Shown here: positions 44,943 through 52,815 of the stretch, piece by piece
Layout: each line of letters begins with the position of its first letter
How positions within the stretch are numbered: position 1 is the first letter of the stretch
NCBI RefSeq assembly: GCF_002294725.1
Contig: NZ_NSFT01000002.1
Coordinates: 62,001 to 126,000, forward strand
Direction of reading: 5' to 3'
Length of the DNA: 64,000 bases
Source of the DNA: Mesorhizobium sp. WSM4313
GTDB taxonomy: Bacteria > Pseudomonadota > Alphaproteobacteria > Rhizobiales > Rhizobiaceae
Made by a program: the position numbers and the translations under genes
The notes under the pieces: generated by a model
What the model saw: the letters and a program-made list of their open reading frames with translations, nothing else
Database searches by the model: none
What the model was told of the DNA's origin: nothing

Positions 44943-45108
44943 CGGCGCAATCCTCCTTTTGCCCGCCAATTGCTTTGCGCTTGACCGCATAGCGCGCGAT
45001 CTGCGCGAGCCTGGCCTCGGCCTTTTGATCACCGAGAACACGCCGCAGCACGCGCTCTCGCTTCACCGCTAAGCGCGCCTTGAATTCCATCTTCTCGGCC
45101 TCATTCAT
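44932..45108 (-). CDS. Small basic hypothetical protein (58 residues)
   Basis: ATG at 45108: MNEAEKMEFKARLAVKRERV, LRRVLGDQKAEARLAQIARY and a tail ending DCADGC. Highly basic and helical. The start lies inside the end of the gene at 45101, and it overlaps the gene at 44942. Chained overlaps support it. Role unknown; DNA or RNA binding is possible from charge. Confidence 0.55.
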   Translation of the reverse strand: MNEAEKMEFKARLAVKRERVLRRVLGDQKAEARLAQIARYAVKRKAIGGQKEDCADGC

Positions 45109-46129
45109 GGCTTGTGCCGTCCCTTCCTTTTTTCACGGCCAGTATCCAGAAATCGCCATTGAAGCGCCCAGTGCACTCGACTCGGCACACCCACAGGCTG
45201 CCGGCTCTCGTCACCGCGTCCCCTGGCAAGTAGAACGCCGTTTCACTGTGGATTCCGCGATAGACCATCGCCGCGGTAACGTGACGTTTTTCACTGACAA
45301 CCTCGCCGCTCCGCATGAACCGGCGGACGACCACGCGGCCGCTGTCTTCGATGGCCTCGTCGATGTCGAAGGGTTCGCTTTCGAGCTTGGCGGCCCTAGC
45401 TTCGATGGCGGCAAAGCGATCATCGAGAGCCGAGGCGTTGGCCTTGGCCAGTTCGACCAGTCGGTTCTGGATGTCATCGAAGCGAGCCTTCAGATCGGTC
45501 TCAAGCTTCTCGATGCGCTCGTCACGCTTGCGAAGGGTGGCGCCGATCTTCTCCACCAGGCCAGCCGCATACCGCAGTTGCTGCCTTAACTTCACAGGCC
45601 GCTCGAGATGATCGACGGTGAGATTGGACGATTTGACCGCCTCTTGGTAGCGTTTGAGGCCTCGCTTTTCGATCGCAACTTCCTCGGCATCAAGATTGCT
45701 GCTGATCGCCAGATGCCGGATCTCGTCGGCTATTTCTTCTTCAATGGTCCGCGCGTTCTTCGCCGGTGCGGGCGCGCTGACAATGGTTTCCCAATCCTGC
45801 CTCTTTGATCCGTCTCCGTTGATCAGTTTCCAGACGCTGCCCTCGGTGACGATCAGGGCGCCGCGCTGGTATGCCTTGCCGCGCTCCCATCTAGGGATCG
45901 GCGGATGGCCGGCAACGAGGCGCGGGACCATGGCTTCCAAGACGCGGATGTCTCCGGCGACGAGCTTGGCCGATTCCTCCTGGCCCCTATGCTTGAAATG
46001 CCTGGACTTCTCTTCCAATGAGCGAAGCAGGGCCGAAACATCAACCAGCGTGACGCGATCGGCGCCACCGACTGCTTTGAGCATCTGCTCTACTGTTGCG
46101 TGCGGTGATCGGGATTTTTTGATCGCCAT
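45101..46129 (-). CDS. Coiled-coil phage protein with carbohydrate-binding-like modules
   Basis: 342 residues. Two segments, WERGKAYQRGALIVTEGSVW near residue 80 and VYRGIHSETAFYLPGDAVTR with GSLWVC near residue 300, resemble the short aromatic-rich (ChiC-like) modules found in phage tail and endolysin proteins. Between them a long coiled coil (EKIGATLRKRDERIEKLETD, then KARFDDIQNRLVELAKANAS). Probably a tail-associated or host-binding protein; the call is inference. Confidence 0.55.
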   Translation of the reverse strand: MAIKKSRSPHATVEQMLKAVGGADRVTLVDVSALLRSLEEKSRHFKHRGQEESAKLVAGDIRVLEAMVPRLVAGHPPIPRWERGKAYQRGALIVTEGSVWKLINGDGSKRQDWETIVSAPAPAKNARTIEEEIADEIRHLAISSNLDAEEVAIEKRGLKRYQEAVKSSNLTVDHLERPVKLRQQLRYAAGLVEKIGATLRKRDERIEKLETDLKARFDDIQNRLVELAKANASALDDRFAAIEARAAKLESEPFDIDEAIEDSGRVVVRRFMRSGEVVSEKRHVTAAMVYRGIHSETAFYLPGDAVTRAGSLWVCRVECTGRFNGDFWILAVKKGRDGTSHE

Positions 46130-46215
46130 CTAGGTGTTGCTCGACCGGGTTGCTTCGTCTGATTCCTGTCTACACCCGTGAATTTTGGCGTTACGCTTTA
46201 CCGTCACGCTGAAAT

Positions 46216-46455
46216 TCATTTCAGGTCGAGACGCATCCTCCGAAGCATCTCCGCCAGGACCTTGGCCGGATTGTCCGCGTCCCAGTCCGGCACCATGCCG
46301 TCGATCAAATCGACGAGCTTGTCGTGCTTCCGACGAGCCCTGCAGGCGCGGCCGCGCAACTTGGCCAACTCCCGCCGGCGCGCCGCCTTTGCTGCCCGCT
46401 CGTCTGGTGACAGATCACGGCGAGGCCTGCCAACCTTGCGATCGGCGCCGCTCAC
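46216..46455 (-). CDS. Small basic protein, DNA-binding-like
   Basis: 79 residues: [56 protein letters not shown]. Contains an AT-hook-like KVGRPRRDLS and an Arg-rich helix. It begins the minus-strand block to 42218, divergent from the His-rich gene. Regulator or scaffold unknown. Confidence 0.55.
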   Translation of the reverse strand: MSGADRKVGRPRRDLSPDERAAKAARRRELAKLRGRACRARRKHDKLVDLIDGMVPDWDADNPAKVLAEMLRRMRLDLK

Positions 46456-46571
46456 CGATTCCTCCTATGGGGCCGTCTCTTTGGCCACGCCTGCGACGGA
46501 CCCTCAGGAACAAACGCCGGCGCCAGCGGTTTCTCCAGCGAAGGGATGTTCAAATCGATTGGAATTTCGCA

Positions 46572-46877
46572 ATGAAGATCCTGCTTTTGAGCGCCCTTGC
46601 GCTGGCTATCGCCGCTCCGGCCGTCGCGTCCGCGGCTGAGGCCGATGTCGTTATCTCGACGCATCATCGCCATCACCACCGGAACGCCGTGATCTACTAC
46701 GACGAGGACGGCGGCCGTCTTCATCATCGTCACCACGGCCAAGAAGCCTTTTACGACAACGGCAATCGCGGGTGGCGCTACCACCATCGCCGGCCGGATA
46801 CCGTGATCGTCACAGGCTCGATCCATCGCCACCATCGCCCGGTCGTTATCCAGCAGGACGACGACAGCGATTACTGA
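46572..46877 (+). CDS. His-rich exported protein
   Basis: 101 residues from ATG 46572. A clean Sec signal (ILLLSALALAIAAPAVASAA) and a mature part with 14 His, in clusters STHHRHHHR, LHHRHHG, RYHHRRP and IHRHHRP, plus an acidic QQDDDSDY end. Such proteins can bind Ni, Zn or Cu in the periplasm. It has its own upstream space (no overlap) and no phage role is apparent, so it is cargo. The metal and function are inference. Confidence 0.75.
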   Translation: MKILLLSALALAIAAPAVASAAEADVVISTHHRHHHRNAVIYYDEDGGRLHHRHHGQEAFYDNGNRGWRYHHRRPDTVIVTGSIHRHHRPVVIQQDDDSDY

Positions 46878-46917
46878 TCGCCGAGCTTTGACCCGGCTTG
46901 GGATTTGCTGAGCCGGG

Positions 46918-47020
46918 TCACGCTGCATCGTCGCGGCCCTCGGGCCAGCGCTTCGAGTATTCGCGCTCAAGTACGCTTGCGACGAGGTCGCCGGGCGATG
47001 TGGCGCGGTCATGCGAGCTC
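46918..47020 (-). pseudogene. Frameshifted partial copy of the 47708-47914 protein
   Basis: The minus strand reads SHDRATSPGDLVASVLERE and SKRWPEGRDDAA before a stop, matching AHDAPRSPAGDLVASVLERE and RRWPEGRDE of the gene at 47708. The upstream part (FIVAQRELA) is in another frame. It is a degenerate second copy about 0.9 kb from the intact one. Confidence 0.6.
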
Positions 47021-47153
47021 CCGCTGCGCCACGATGAACTCCAAGGAACTCTGTCTTGGTTGGCTGTGTAACAGCCTGTATGCAAGCGTGACGGAACCTA
47101 CGAAGCCCCGGAAATCTTTCGCTTACCTGAAGCTCAGCCCGCGAGGTTTTTCC

Positions 47154-47351
47154 GTGACCCAACCGGCCGATATTTTGAACTCCGAACTCGCCGATGCCAG
47201 AGAGCGCATCCACCAGACCGAGCTGGCGCTGCAACGCACAGAAGCCATGCTGGCCGAAAACATCGCACTCAGCCGCAAGGTGCGCCGTCTGGTGGATGCC
47301 GCAGAGCAGGAGATCAATCACTCCAACGGCGAAGGTCAAAGCGCCGGTTGA
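47154..47351 (+). CDS. Small coiled-coil protein
   Basis: 65 residues from a GTG at 47154, with GAGG seven bases before it; a longer frame exists upstream but starts without a site. NSELADARERIHQTELALQR and TEAMLAENIALSRKVRRLVD form an amphipathic coiled coil. Similar short coiled-coil proteins occur in phage early regions. Function unknown. Confidence 0.45.
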   Translation: MTQPADILNSELADARERIHQTELALQRTEAMLAENIALSRKVRRLVDAAEQEINHSNGEGQSAG

Positions 47352-47522
47352 ATCAGGCCAGCACTGACGGTAGACGAGGCTTTTCAGGACGCAGTTCGGT
47401 CTGGGCTCTCGGGTTAATCGATATATTCCTCCCCACACGCCAAAGTTTAATGCGGGCGTGTCGGTGGTTATGATAGAGACGAAAGGCTGGATGTCTCTTG
47501 GGAGGAGTTCCGTCCTTTGGAT

Positions 47523-47699
47523 ATGAAATCGAAGCTCGCCAAAATGTCGGCGGCGCTGCTCGCTAGGCGTGCCGCTGCGGCTCAGTCCACAACCGCTACC
47601 GTCAAGCCGATCCGAACGTCGCTCGCTGACGTTCCTCTCAGGCGCCAAACACTTCCGTTCAAGCCGAAGCCGCCGATCCGTCCCTGCAGCAACATGTAG
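47523..47699 (+). CDS. Small hypothetical protein
   Basis: 58 residues from ATG 47523 (a TTG two codons earlier lies at a better distance from GGAGG at 47501): MKSKLAKMSAALLARRAAAA, then QSTTATVKPIRTSL and a basic Pro-rich tail. Ala- and Lys/Arg-rich. Weak evidence. Confidence 0.3.
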   Translation: MKSKLAKMSAALLARRAAAAQSTTATVKPIRTSLADVPLRRQTLPFKPKPPIRPCSNM

Positions 47700-47707
47700 C
47701 GCGGCGA

Positions 47708-47914
47708 TCATTCGTCGCGCCCTTCCGGCCACCTACGCCACCACTCGCGTTCGAGTACGCTCGCCACGAGATCCCCGGCCGGCGAGCGCGGCGCGTCATG
47801 AGCGGATTGGTGCTCAGCCAGAAAGCGTACGTCGGGCATCCGCTCGACCGCTTCGGAGAGGCAGCCGAGGGCTTGGTTGATCCATGCCGCGGCAGCGCGG
47901 TGGGCTGGGCTCAT
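47708..47914 (-). CDS. Small phage-type hypothetical protein
   Basis: 68 residues from ATG 47914, overlapping the stop of the DUF3102 gene by ATGA: MSPAHRAAAAWINQALGCLS, MPDVRFLAEHQSAHDAPRSP, GDLVASVLEREWWRRWPEGR. A degenerate partial copy is at 46918. Last gene of the early operon 49673 to 47708. Confidence 0.6.
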   Translation of the reverse strand: MSPAHRAAAAWINQALGCLSEAVERMPDVRFLAEHQSAHDAPRSPAGDLVASVLEREWWRRWPEGRDE

Positions 47915-48360
47915 GCGCCCTCCCACTCCGCCCGATGAGCTTCAACAAACTCGGTCGGGAACATCGCTACCATGTCGTCGATGAGTTCGAGTACCCGAGC
48001 CATTGGCTCAAGTATTTCGTCGCTTCCCGCGATCGCTTCGGCCTCGGCTTCGCCCATTGCCAGCAATGCCTGCTTACGAAGGGCAAGGAAGCGAAGGGCT
48101 GGATTGATGCCGCCCAAAAACGACACCATGTCGGATTTCAGGTTGGAGGCAGCGAGGCTCATAAACCGCTGAGCCGCACGTTCATGAAGTCCCGTCTCTT
48201 TCAGGAACGGGAGCCATTGGCCGTGATCGACAAGAGTCTTTGCCTCGATCAGCAACCGACCAGCGACGATCGCCGCATCCGCTGCCGTCCGTTCGGCGCC
48301 TTTCATGACGACAGCGGCGCGTTTGATCTCAGCTGCAAGGACAGGAATCCGGTTGCTCAT
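47911..48360 (-). CDS. DUF3102-family protein
   Basis: 149 residues. AAIVAGRLLIEAKTLVDHGQ, WLPFLKETGLHERAAQRFMS, the DUF3102 core, then an Ala/Leu-rich part. DUF3102 is found in phages and mobile elements and often precedes replication or recombination genes. Overlaps neighbours by ATGA on both sides. Biochemical role unknown. Confidence 0.75.
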   Translation of the reverse strand: MSNRIPVLAAEIKRAAVVMKGAERTAADAAIVAGRLLIEAKTLVDHGQWLPFLKETGLHERAAQRFMSLAASNLKSDMVSFLGGINPALRFLALRKQALLAMGEAEAEAIAGSDEILEPMARVLELIDDMVAMFPTEFVEAHRAEWEGA

Positions 48361-48653
48361 GCGGCGTTGCCTCCCGGCCGCTGCTGATAGGTCTGCCGGA
48401 TGATTTCGGCTTGAACTGCAGCCCAGAAGGCGCCGAGCTGTTCGTCCTGTTCGCGCTCGGGAATGCCCAGCCGGGTCATGTGGCCCAAGAGGCCGGTCGT
48501 CACCTGGTCGCGATAGCTTTCAGCATGCCGGTCGGTCGACTTTGCCAGCATCTTGCCGGCCACCTCACGGATACGGCCGATACGGCGGATGAGCGGGAAA
48601 GCGATGACATGGCAGCCGGGATTCCAGTCGAGCAGTTCCATCTGAGCGCTCAT
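48357..48653 (-). CDS. DUF6074-like small protein
   Basis: 98 residues: CHVIAFPLIRRIGRIREVAG, KMLAKSTDRHAESYRDQVTT and GAFWAAVQAEIIRQTYQQRP. The V-[IV]-FPL-x-RR start is typical of rhizobial phage DUF6074 proteins. ATGA overlaps with the genes on both sides. Confidence 0.7.
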   Translation of the reverse strand: MSAQMELLDWNPGCHVIAFPLIRRIGRIREVAGKMLAKSTDRHAESYRDQVTTGLLGHMTRLGIPEREQDEQLGAFWAAVQAEIIRQTYQQRPGGNAA

Positions 48654-49297
48654 GCCGCTCTCCCCTTTGCTCTGGCATAGCTGTTGGTCTGTTCCTCTCC
48701 CTCGCGCGGGTAGACGCCAAGTTCTGTTCCGTCAGAGCGGACTTTGGTATCCCTAAGGTTTCCCACTAAGGTATCTACTTTACGGTGACCGTAAGGAACT
48801 TGGTTATCGGTGACCGGTAAGTTGTCCTTATCGGTGACCGGTATTTTTCGAGACTGCTTCCGAAGCCGGCCATCGCGGAGCGCAACCGCCTCCTCGCCCT
48901 TGGCAAACTGTGGCTTGGAAATCCGTTCCGCCATGTCGGCAGCCCAGCTAAAATTGAGCTTCAGGAACAGACCCCGGTCGCCTTTTTTTGGCGCAATGGC
49001 AGCCGGTACATCTCGCCTGTGGACCTTCTCCAGAGCACCGTCGCGTCTCATTTTCGAGATCGCCGGACTCACCTTCTCTGGGGTCAAATTGAGCTCGGCC
49101 GCGAGGCGATCGAGGGAGGGATAGGCATAGCCGATCTCTGGGTTGTAGAAGTCGGCCACCTTGGTCGCCACTCGCCCCAGGATGGTCTCCCGCTTCCACT
49201 TCGGCGCCGCATTTACCGCGTCGCGCCAATCGTATTTGGTCAACTCCGACAGTTCCTTTCGGAACCATGGCTTTCGCTGTTTGGGCGCCTCGCTCAT
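48650..49297 (-). CDS. Helix-turn-helix replication-initiator-like phage protein
   Basis: 215 residues. An N-terminal winged helix of the phage replication type: ETILGRVATKVADFYNPEIG, YPSLDRLAAELNLTPEKVSP, AISKMRRDGALEKVHRRDVP. The C-terminal third (PVTDKDNLPVTDNQVPYGHR) is encoded by DNA carrying three iteron-like repeats (48780-48845). The N-terminal fold and position are like lambda O or rhizobial phage replication proteins; exact family not certain. Confidence 0.62.
   Translation of the reverse strand: MSEAPKQRKPWFRKELSELTKYDWRDAVNAAPKWKRETILGRVATKVADFYNPEIGYAYPSLDRLAAELNLTPEKVSPAISKMRRDGALEKVHRRDVPAAIAPKKGDRGLFLKLNFSWAADMAERISKPQFAKGEEAVALRDGRLRKQSRKIPVTDKDNLPVTDNQVPYGHRKVDTLVGNLRDTKVRSDGTELGVYPREGEEQTNSYARAKGRAA
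48780..48845. repeat. Three iteron-like repeats inside the replication-like gene
   Basis: The heptamer GGTGACC occurs at 48784-48790, 48809-48815 and 48833-48839, spaced 25 and 24 bp, each in a near-palindrome (first TACGGTGACCGTA, the others TATCGGTGACCGGTA). The positions are near even helical turns, as in iteron arrays. They are in the coding region for the C-terminal part of the replication-like protein. Confidence 0.7.
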
Positions 49298-49488
49298 GCG
49301 GCGCGCGCCCGGCGCAGCGTCGTCTCACGGATGACGACAACGGCTTGGTGTGGCGTCAACCCAAAGCGCCGCTGCAGCGCCGGCACGATTGGCCGTTCGA
49401 CGTTGCCATAGTTGGCGACGTAGAACTCGATGGCTTGATCGACTGCGGCCGAATGCTCGTGTTCGGGCGGAGTGAGGTCGGCGCTCAT
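49294..49488 (-). CDS. Small phage-type protein
   Basis: 64 residues: MSADLTPPEHEHSAAVDQAI, EFYVANYGNVERPIVPALQR, RFGLTPHQAVVVIRETTLRR. A helical, HTH-like middle. ATGA overlaps with genes on both sides. Function unknown. Confidence 0.55.
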   Translation of the reverse strand: MSADLTPPEHEHSAAVDQAIEFYVANYGNVERPIVPALQRRFGLTPHQAVVVIRETTLRRARAA

Positions 49489-49673
49489 GCCGCATCCTCC
49501 ATGAAAAAGGCGATCAGCTTGCCGCGGCTGGCGACATAGCGCTCGCCGACCTGCTTTACCATTGGCAGCTTGCCGCTGCGGATCATGTGGTAGGTCTGCT
49601 GATAATTGCGGCCGATCAGCTTGCCAATTTCCTCGACGCCCCAGATGAGGTCGAGTCCTTCCTGCTTCTCCAT
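49485..49673 (-). CDS. Excisionase-like winged-helix DNA-binding protein
   Basis: 62 residues from ATG 49673 with AAGGAGC upstream: DLIWGVEEIGKLIGRNYQQT, YHMIRSGKLPMVKQVGERYV, ASRGKLIAFFMEDA. The helix-turn-helix of the excisionase/MerR-like AlpA type. First gene of the early operon, divergent from the Arc-type gene. It may regulate excision or the early promoter. Confidence 0.75.
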   Translation of the reverse strand: MEKQEGLDLIWGVEEIGKLIGRNYQQTYHMIRSGKLPMVKQVGERYVASRGKLIAFFMEDAA

Positions 49674-49687
49674 CAGTTTTGCTCCTT

Positions 49688-49763
49688 CATATCCACTGGA
49701 TATGATGAGAGGCATAGCCAATGGATATACTTGACGCAAGCTGAATAATAGCCAATGGCTATG
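49688..49763. promoter_or_regulatory. Three 17-bp operator-like palindromes between divergent early genes
   Basis: CATATCCACTGGATATG at 49688-49704, CATAGCCAATGGATATA at 49713-49729, AATAGCCAATGGCTATG at 49747-49763. Consensus xATAkCCAmTGGmTATx, spacing 25 and 34 bp start to start. They fill the gap between the excisionase-like gene (start 49673) and the Arc-type gene (start 49787), where both promoters must lie. Confidence 0.78.
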
Positions 49764-49786
49764 ACAACCACAGGAAAAGTGATCCC

Positions 49787-50248
49787 ATGCCTCCAAGCCG
49801 CACCAAGTCTGACCAGTTTCAGTTGAGGCTTCCTCCTGGGCTGCGTGACCGGATTCGCGCCTATGCCGAGAGGTTTGGACGATCGATGAACGAAGAGATC
49901 GTAAGGATTTTGGAAAGGGAGTTCCCGGCGCCAGCCTCTATCGAGGAAAAGCTTTCCGAGCTGCTGGGCGTCATCTCGATCCTGCGAAAAGGGCGAACGG
50001 CCGAATTCTTCGGACGGTTTTCAGAGGAACTATTCTCGACCCTGGTCGACGTCGCAAACGGGAGAGTGAAAGTCGACGAGGACGTTCGCGGTCAGGTTCA
50101 AACAGCTCTTGAGCAGTGGCAACAGGCGGAAATCGAGAACAGCCGATTGCGCTACACTGACCGCATGGACGACGAAGAACATGAAGTCTTCGAGCGCACT
50201 GGTGACACTACCAAGCTCATCGATCCGTTCGAGGAAGATAAAAAATGA
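49787..50248 (+). CDS. Arc-type (ribbon-helix-helix) DNA-binding protein, putative element repressor
   Basis: 153 residues. N-terminal Arc-like ribbon-helix-helix: SDQFQLRLPPGLRDRIRAYA, ERFGRSMNEEIVRILEREF. The C-terminal part (IEEKLSELLGVISILRKGRT and an acidic end) is longer than in lambda-type Arc proteins and probably aids oligomerisation. It is translationally coupled to the integrase (ATGA overlap). Operator-like palindromes lie just upstream. Confidence 0.82.
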   Translation: MPPSRTKSDQFQLRLPPGLRDRIRAYAERFGRSMNEEIVRILEREFPAPASIEEKLSELLGVISILRKGRTAEFFGRFSEELFSTLVDVANGRVKVDEDVRGQVQTALEQWQQAEIENSRLRYTDRMDDEEHEVFERTGDTTKLIDPFEEDKK

Positions 50249-51492
50249 GCATCCGTAAGCGCACATGGACCAATGGCAAGGGCGAGGAAAAAACTGCCTG
50301 GGTGGTCGACTATACCGATGCCAAGGGCGTTCGCAGGCTGAAGACATTCGCCAAGAAAAAGGAGGCTGACAGTTTTGCCGCCACGGCCAAGGTTGAGGTC
50401 CGTGAAGGTGTGCATGTTGCCGACAGCGCCAGCGCCAGGGTGAAGGAGGCCGGCGCCTTCTGGATAGCCAGCGCGGAAGCTGCCGGCCTGGAGCGGTCAA
50501 CAGTCAATCAATACCGGCAGCACCTCGATCTCCACATTGTCCCACTGATCGGCGACACGCTGCTTTCCAAACTCTCGGTCCCGACCATCAGAGCGTTTGA
50601 GGATGATCTCCGGCTCAAGGGACGATCGCCTGCGATGGTGCGCAAGTTGCTGATCAGCCTCGGCTCGCTTCTGGCAGACGCGCAGGAGCGCGGGCTCGTC
50701 TCTCGCAATGCCGTTCGAGAGAAAAGCCGCTCACGCCATAAGGGCAAGGACAGACGCCACGAAAGGCGCCAGAAGGGCCGCCTGAAGGTAGGGATAGACA
50801 TTCCGACCCGGGAAGAGGTCAAGGCCATTGTAGCCGCCCTGGAAGGGCGCTGGAGGCCATTGTTTCTCACCGCCATCTTTGCCGGCCTCAGGGCATCGGA
50901 GTTACGTGGCCTTCGCTGGCAGGACGTAGATCTCGACAAGCGCGAAGTCCGCGTTCAACAGCGCGCCGATCGCTTCAACGATATCGGCAAGCCGAAGTCG
51001 GAAGCTGGAGAACGGACGGTCCCGATTCCGCCCATGGTGGTCAACGCAATGAAGGAATGGAAGCTTGCCTATAGCCGGCCGATTGTCGGCAAAGATGACG
51101 ACAACAAACCAATCCGCGAAGACGCAAGGCAGTCACATCTCGTCTTCGCCAACGGCAGTGGCAACGTGGAGAGTCTCGCCAACATCATCAACCGCGGATT
51201 GATCCCGGTCCAGATCGCGGCCGGCGTCAGCGTGGCGACGGACAAAAACGATGAAGATGGCAATCCGATTATCGCCGCGAAATATACCGGCATGCATGCG
51301 CTCCGGCATTTCTACGCTTCATGGTGCATCAACCGGCCACAGGACGGCGGCCTCGGGCTTCCTCTGAAGGTGGTCCAGGAACGCATGGGCCACTCAAGTG
51401 TGACAATGACGGCCGATGTCTACGGGCACTTGTTCCCGCGTGGCGACGATGCAGACGAAATGGCGGCGGCCGAACGGTCATTTCTAGCATGA
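50245..51492 (+). CDS. int: Tyrosine site-specific integrase of the element
   Basis: 415 residues: N-terminal AWVVDYTDAKGVRRLKTFAK, core SAM-like ERSTVNQYRQHLDLHIVP, and the catalytic domain with GLRASELRGLRW (Arg), HALRHFYASW (His-x2-Arg) and RMGHSSVTMTADVYGHLF (His and Tyr). All catalytic residues are intact. It sits 160 bp from attR in the usual position. It overlaps the Arc-type gene. Confidence 0.93.
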   Translation: MSIRKRTWTNGKGEEKTAWVVDYTDAKGVRRLKTFAKKKEADSFAATAKVEVREGVHVADSASARVKEAGAFWIASAEAAGLERSTVNQYRQHLDLHIVPLIGDTLLSKLSVPTIRAFEDDLRLKGRSPAMVRKLLISLGSLLADAQERGLVSRNAVREKSRSRHKGKDRRHERRQKGRLKVGIDIPTREEVKAIVAALEGRWRPLFLTAIFAGLRASELRGLRWQDVDLDKREVRVQQRADRFNDIGKPKSEAGERTVPIPPMVVNAMKEWKLAYSRPIVGKDDDNKPIREDARQSHLVFANGSGNVESLANIINRGLIPVQIAAGVSVATDKNDEDGNPIIAAKYTGMHALRHFYASWCINRPQDGGLGLPLKVVQERMGHSSVTMTADVYGHLFPRGDDADEMAAAERSFLA

Positions 51493-51593
51493 GAAGCCCT
51501 TTCGAAACTTTAGTTAGGGGAGTGTTCGCCTTCCTTGGTTTTGGCGTCCTCATCTGGGTGATCGGCTACTGGTTGATTTATGGCTTCAACTGA
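51489..51593 (+). CDS. 34-residue predicted membrane peptide, coupled to the integrase
   Basis: ATG at 51489 overlaps the integrase stop (ATGA). Sequence MRSPFETLVRGVFAFLGFGV then LIWVIGYWLIYGFN; residues about 11-31 form a hydrophobic helix. The stop at 51591-51593 is before attR. The coupling supports translation; the function is unknown. Confidence 0.5.
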   Translation: MRSPFETLVRGVFAFLGFGVLIWVIGYWLIYGFN

Positions 51594-51654
51594 GCGCAAC
51601 GCGACATAGACGCGACATGGCGCGCCGAACGTCTTGCGCTACAAGGACTCTGCT

Positions 51655-51703
51655 CGGACTGAAAATCCGCGTGTCGGTGGTTCGAATCCGCCTCTGGGCA
51701 CCA
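51655..51703. repeat. attR, right end of the tRNA-Phe element (49-bp direct repeat)
   Basis: Identical to 35511-35559, from CGGACTGAAAATCCGCG to CCA. The preceding bases do not form the 5' half of a tRNA, so this is the partial copy generated by integration. Confidence 0.93.
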
Positions 51704-51970
51704 TCCCCTCTTCTCCTGATAGTCCCTTTCGCTGAAGCTTCTACGCCGCAGCCTCTGTAAACGGCTGAAATTGTTGGTCTTTTCGGGTCAGTTCGCGAAT
51801 TTAAGCGCGGTTGGGCCGTTTCGAGCGCATTTGGTCCAACGGCGGGTGGGGATGGTATTTCCGTTGGTAATGGACATCCTTTTGGTATCGGGACAGCCAA
51901 AGGAGATCTGATAAATGGCCCTTTCCGACGTGAAATGCCCGTGCAAGGCGTGGGGATTCGCACGACGGTG

Positions 51971-52118
51971 TCACTTCAGCAGTGTACCCGTCCTGTGGAC
52001 CGCGCTGGGGAAGCCGTTCAGGGAGAGCGCCAGATTGGTCTCCTTGCCCCCGTCCGCAACCACCTTGACCTGGGATGCTTTTGCCGTCGCGCAGGTTGGC
52101 CAAAAAATTCAGCGGCAT
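51971..52118 (-). pseudogene. Decayed reading frame in the 51.7-52.4 kb gap
   Basis: The minus strand reads MPLNFLANLRDGKS in one frame and then VKVVADGGKETNLALSLNGF with a stop after HRTGTLLK in another, which would join as one C-terminal domain (possibly an invasion-associated locus B-like end; weak). The rest of 51704-52383 shows nothing I can support. I treat it as a remnant. Confidence 0.3.
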
Positions 52119-52383
52119 ATACGCGCCTTCTGATATCGATATCCTTCAGAGGATGTTCGACCAACTGTGAGCGACGTCCGGCCCTCAAAGACGAGGAGCA
52201 GAGGGAATGCCTTGCCTGTGAAGTGATTGCAGCCTTTGATAGTGTTCTCGACGAGAACGATTTGTGGAGATCGCTTTCAAAGCTCCGTTTGCCAAGAGAG
52301 CTTAGTGCCACGGCTTTCGAAATATAGCTGATCACGAACTTCGGATTCCAGTCGCGCCGCAGACGCGGAGCGCCGCGTCCCCA

Positions 52384-52815
52384 TTAAGCGGATTTGGCCA
52401 CGTCCTCGATCAATTTCGCCAGCAGGTGGCGGAATCTTTGGTCGGACTTATCCCCAATGTGCCCTATGTCTTCCGCCACCATCCCGGGTGCAGAAACTGA
52501 CACCTCGCCACTTATCGAAACGCTGACCCTGAACGCTCTTGTGTGGTTCTTTTCCACGCCGCCATTCGCGTAGATTCGAAATTTGACAGAGGGCGCTATG
52601 GCATTAACGTCGCGGCGTGGCATGCTCTCTATATCGATCGTCACCTCTGCCGCCACATCTGCCTTGGCCGCTTCTAACGACGCGACCACCACATCCGTTA
52701 GCCAAGCTCTGGCTTGCACGCCAAAGTCCACCTTTGGGGTATTCCCATCCCCTGTCTGTTCCTGCTGATCGTGAGCTTTCTTGCCCCGCTCAAGGGCCTC
52801 TTTGAATTTGGACAT
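52384..52815 (-). CDS. Hypothetical protein
   Basis: 143 residues from ATG 52815, with GGAGG 8-9 bases upstream. MSKFKEALERGKKAHDQQEQ start, then a longer beta-rich domain (AEVTIDIESMPRRDVNAIAP, HTRAFRVSVSISGEVSVSAP) and a C-terminal HLLAKLIEDVAKS. No family recognised. Confidence 0.6.
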   Translation of the reverse strand: MSKFKEALERGKKAHDQQEQTGDGNTPKVDFGVQARAWLTDVVVASLEAAKADVAAEVTIDIESMPRRDVNAIAPSVKFRIYANGGVEKNHTRAFRVSVSISGEVSVSAPGMVAEDIGHIGDKSDQRFRHLLAKLIEDVAKSA

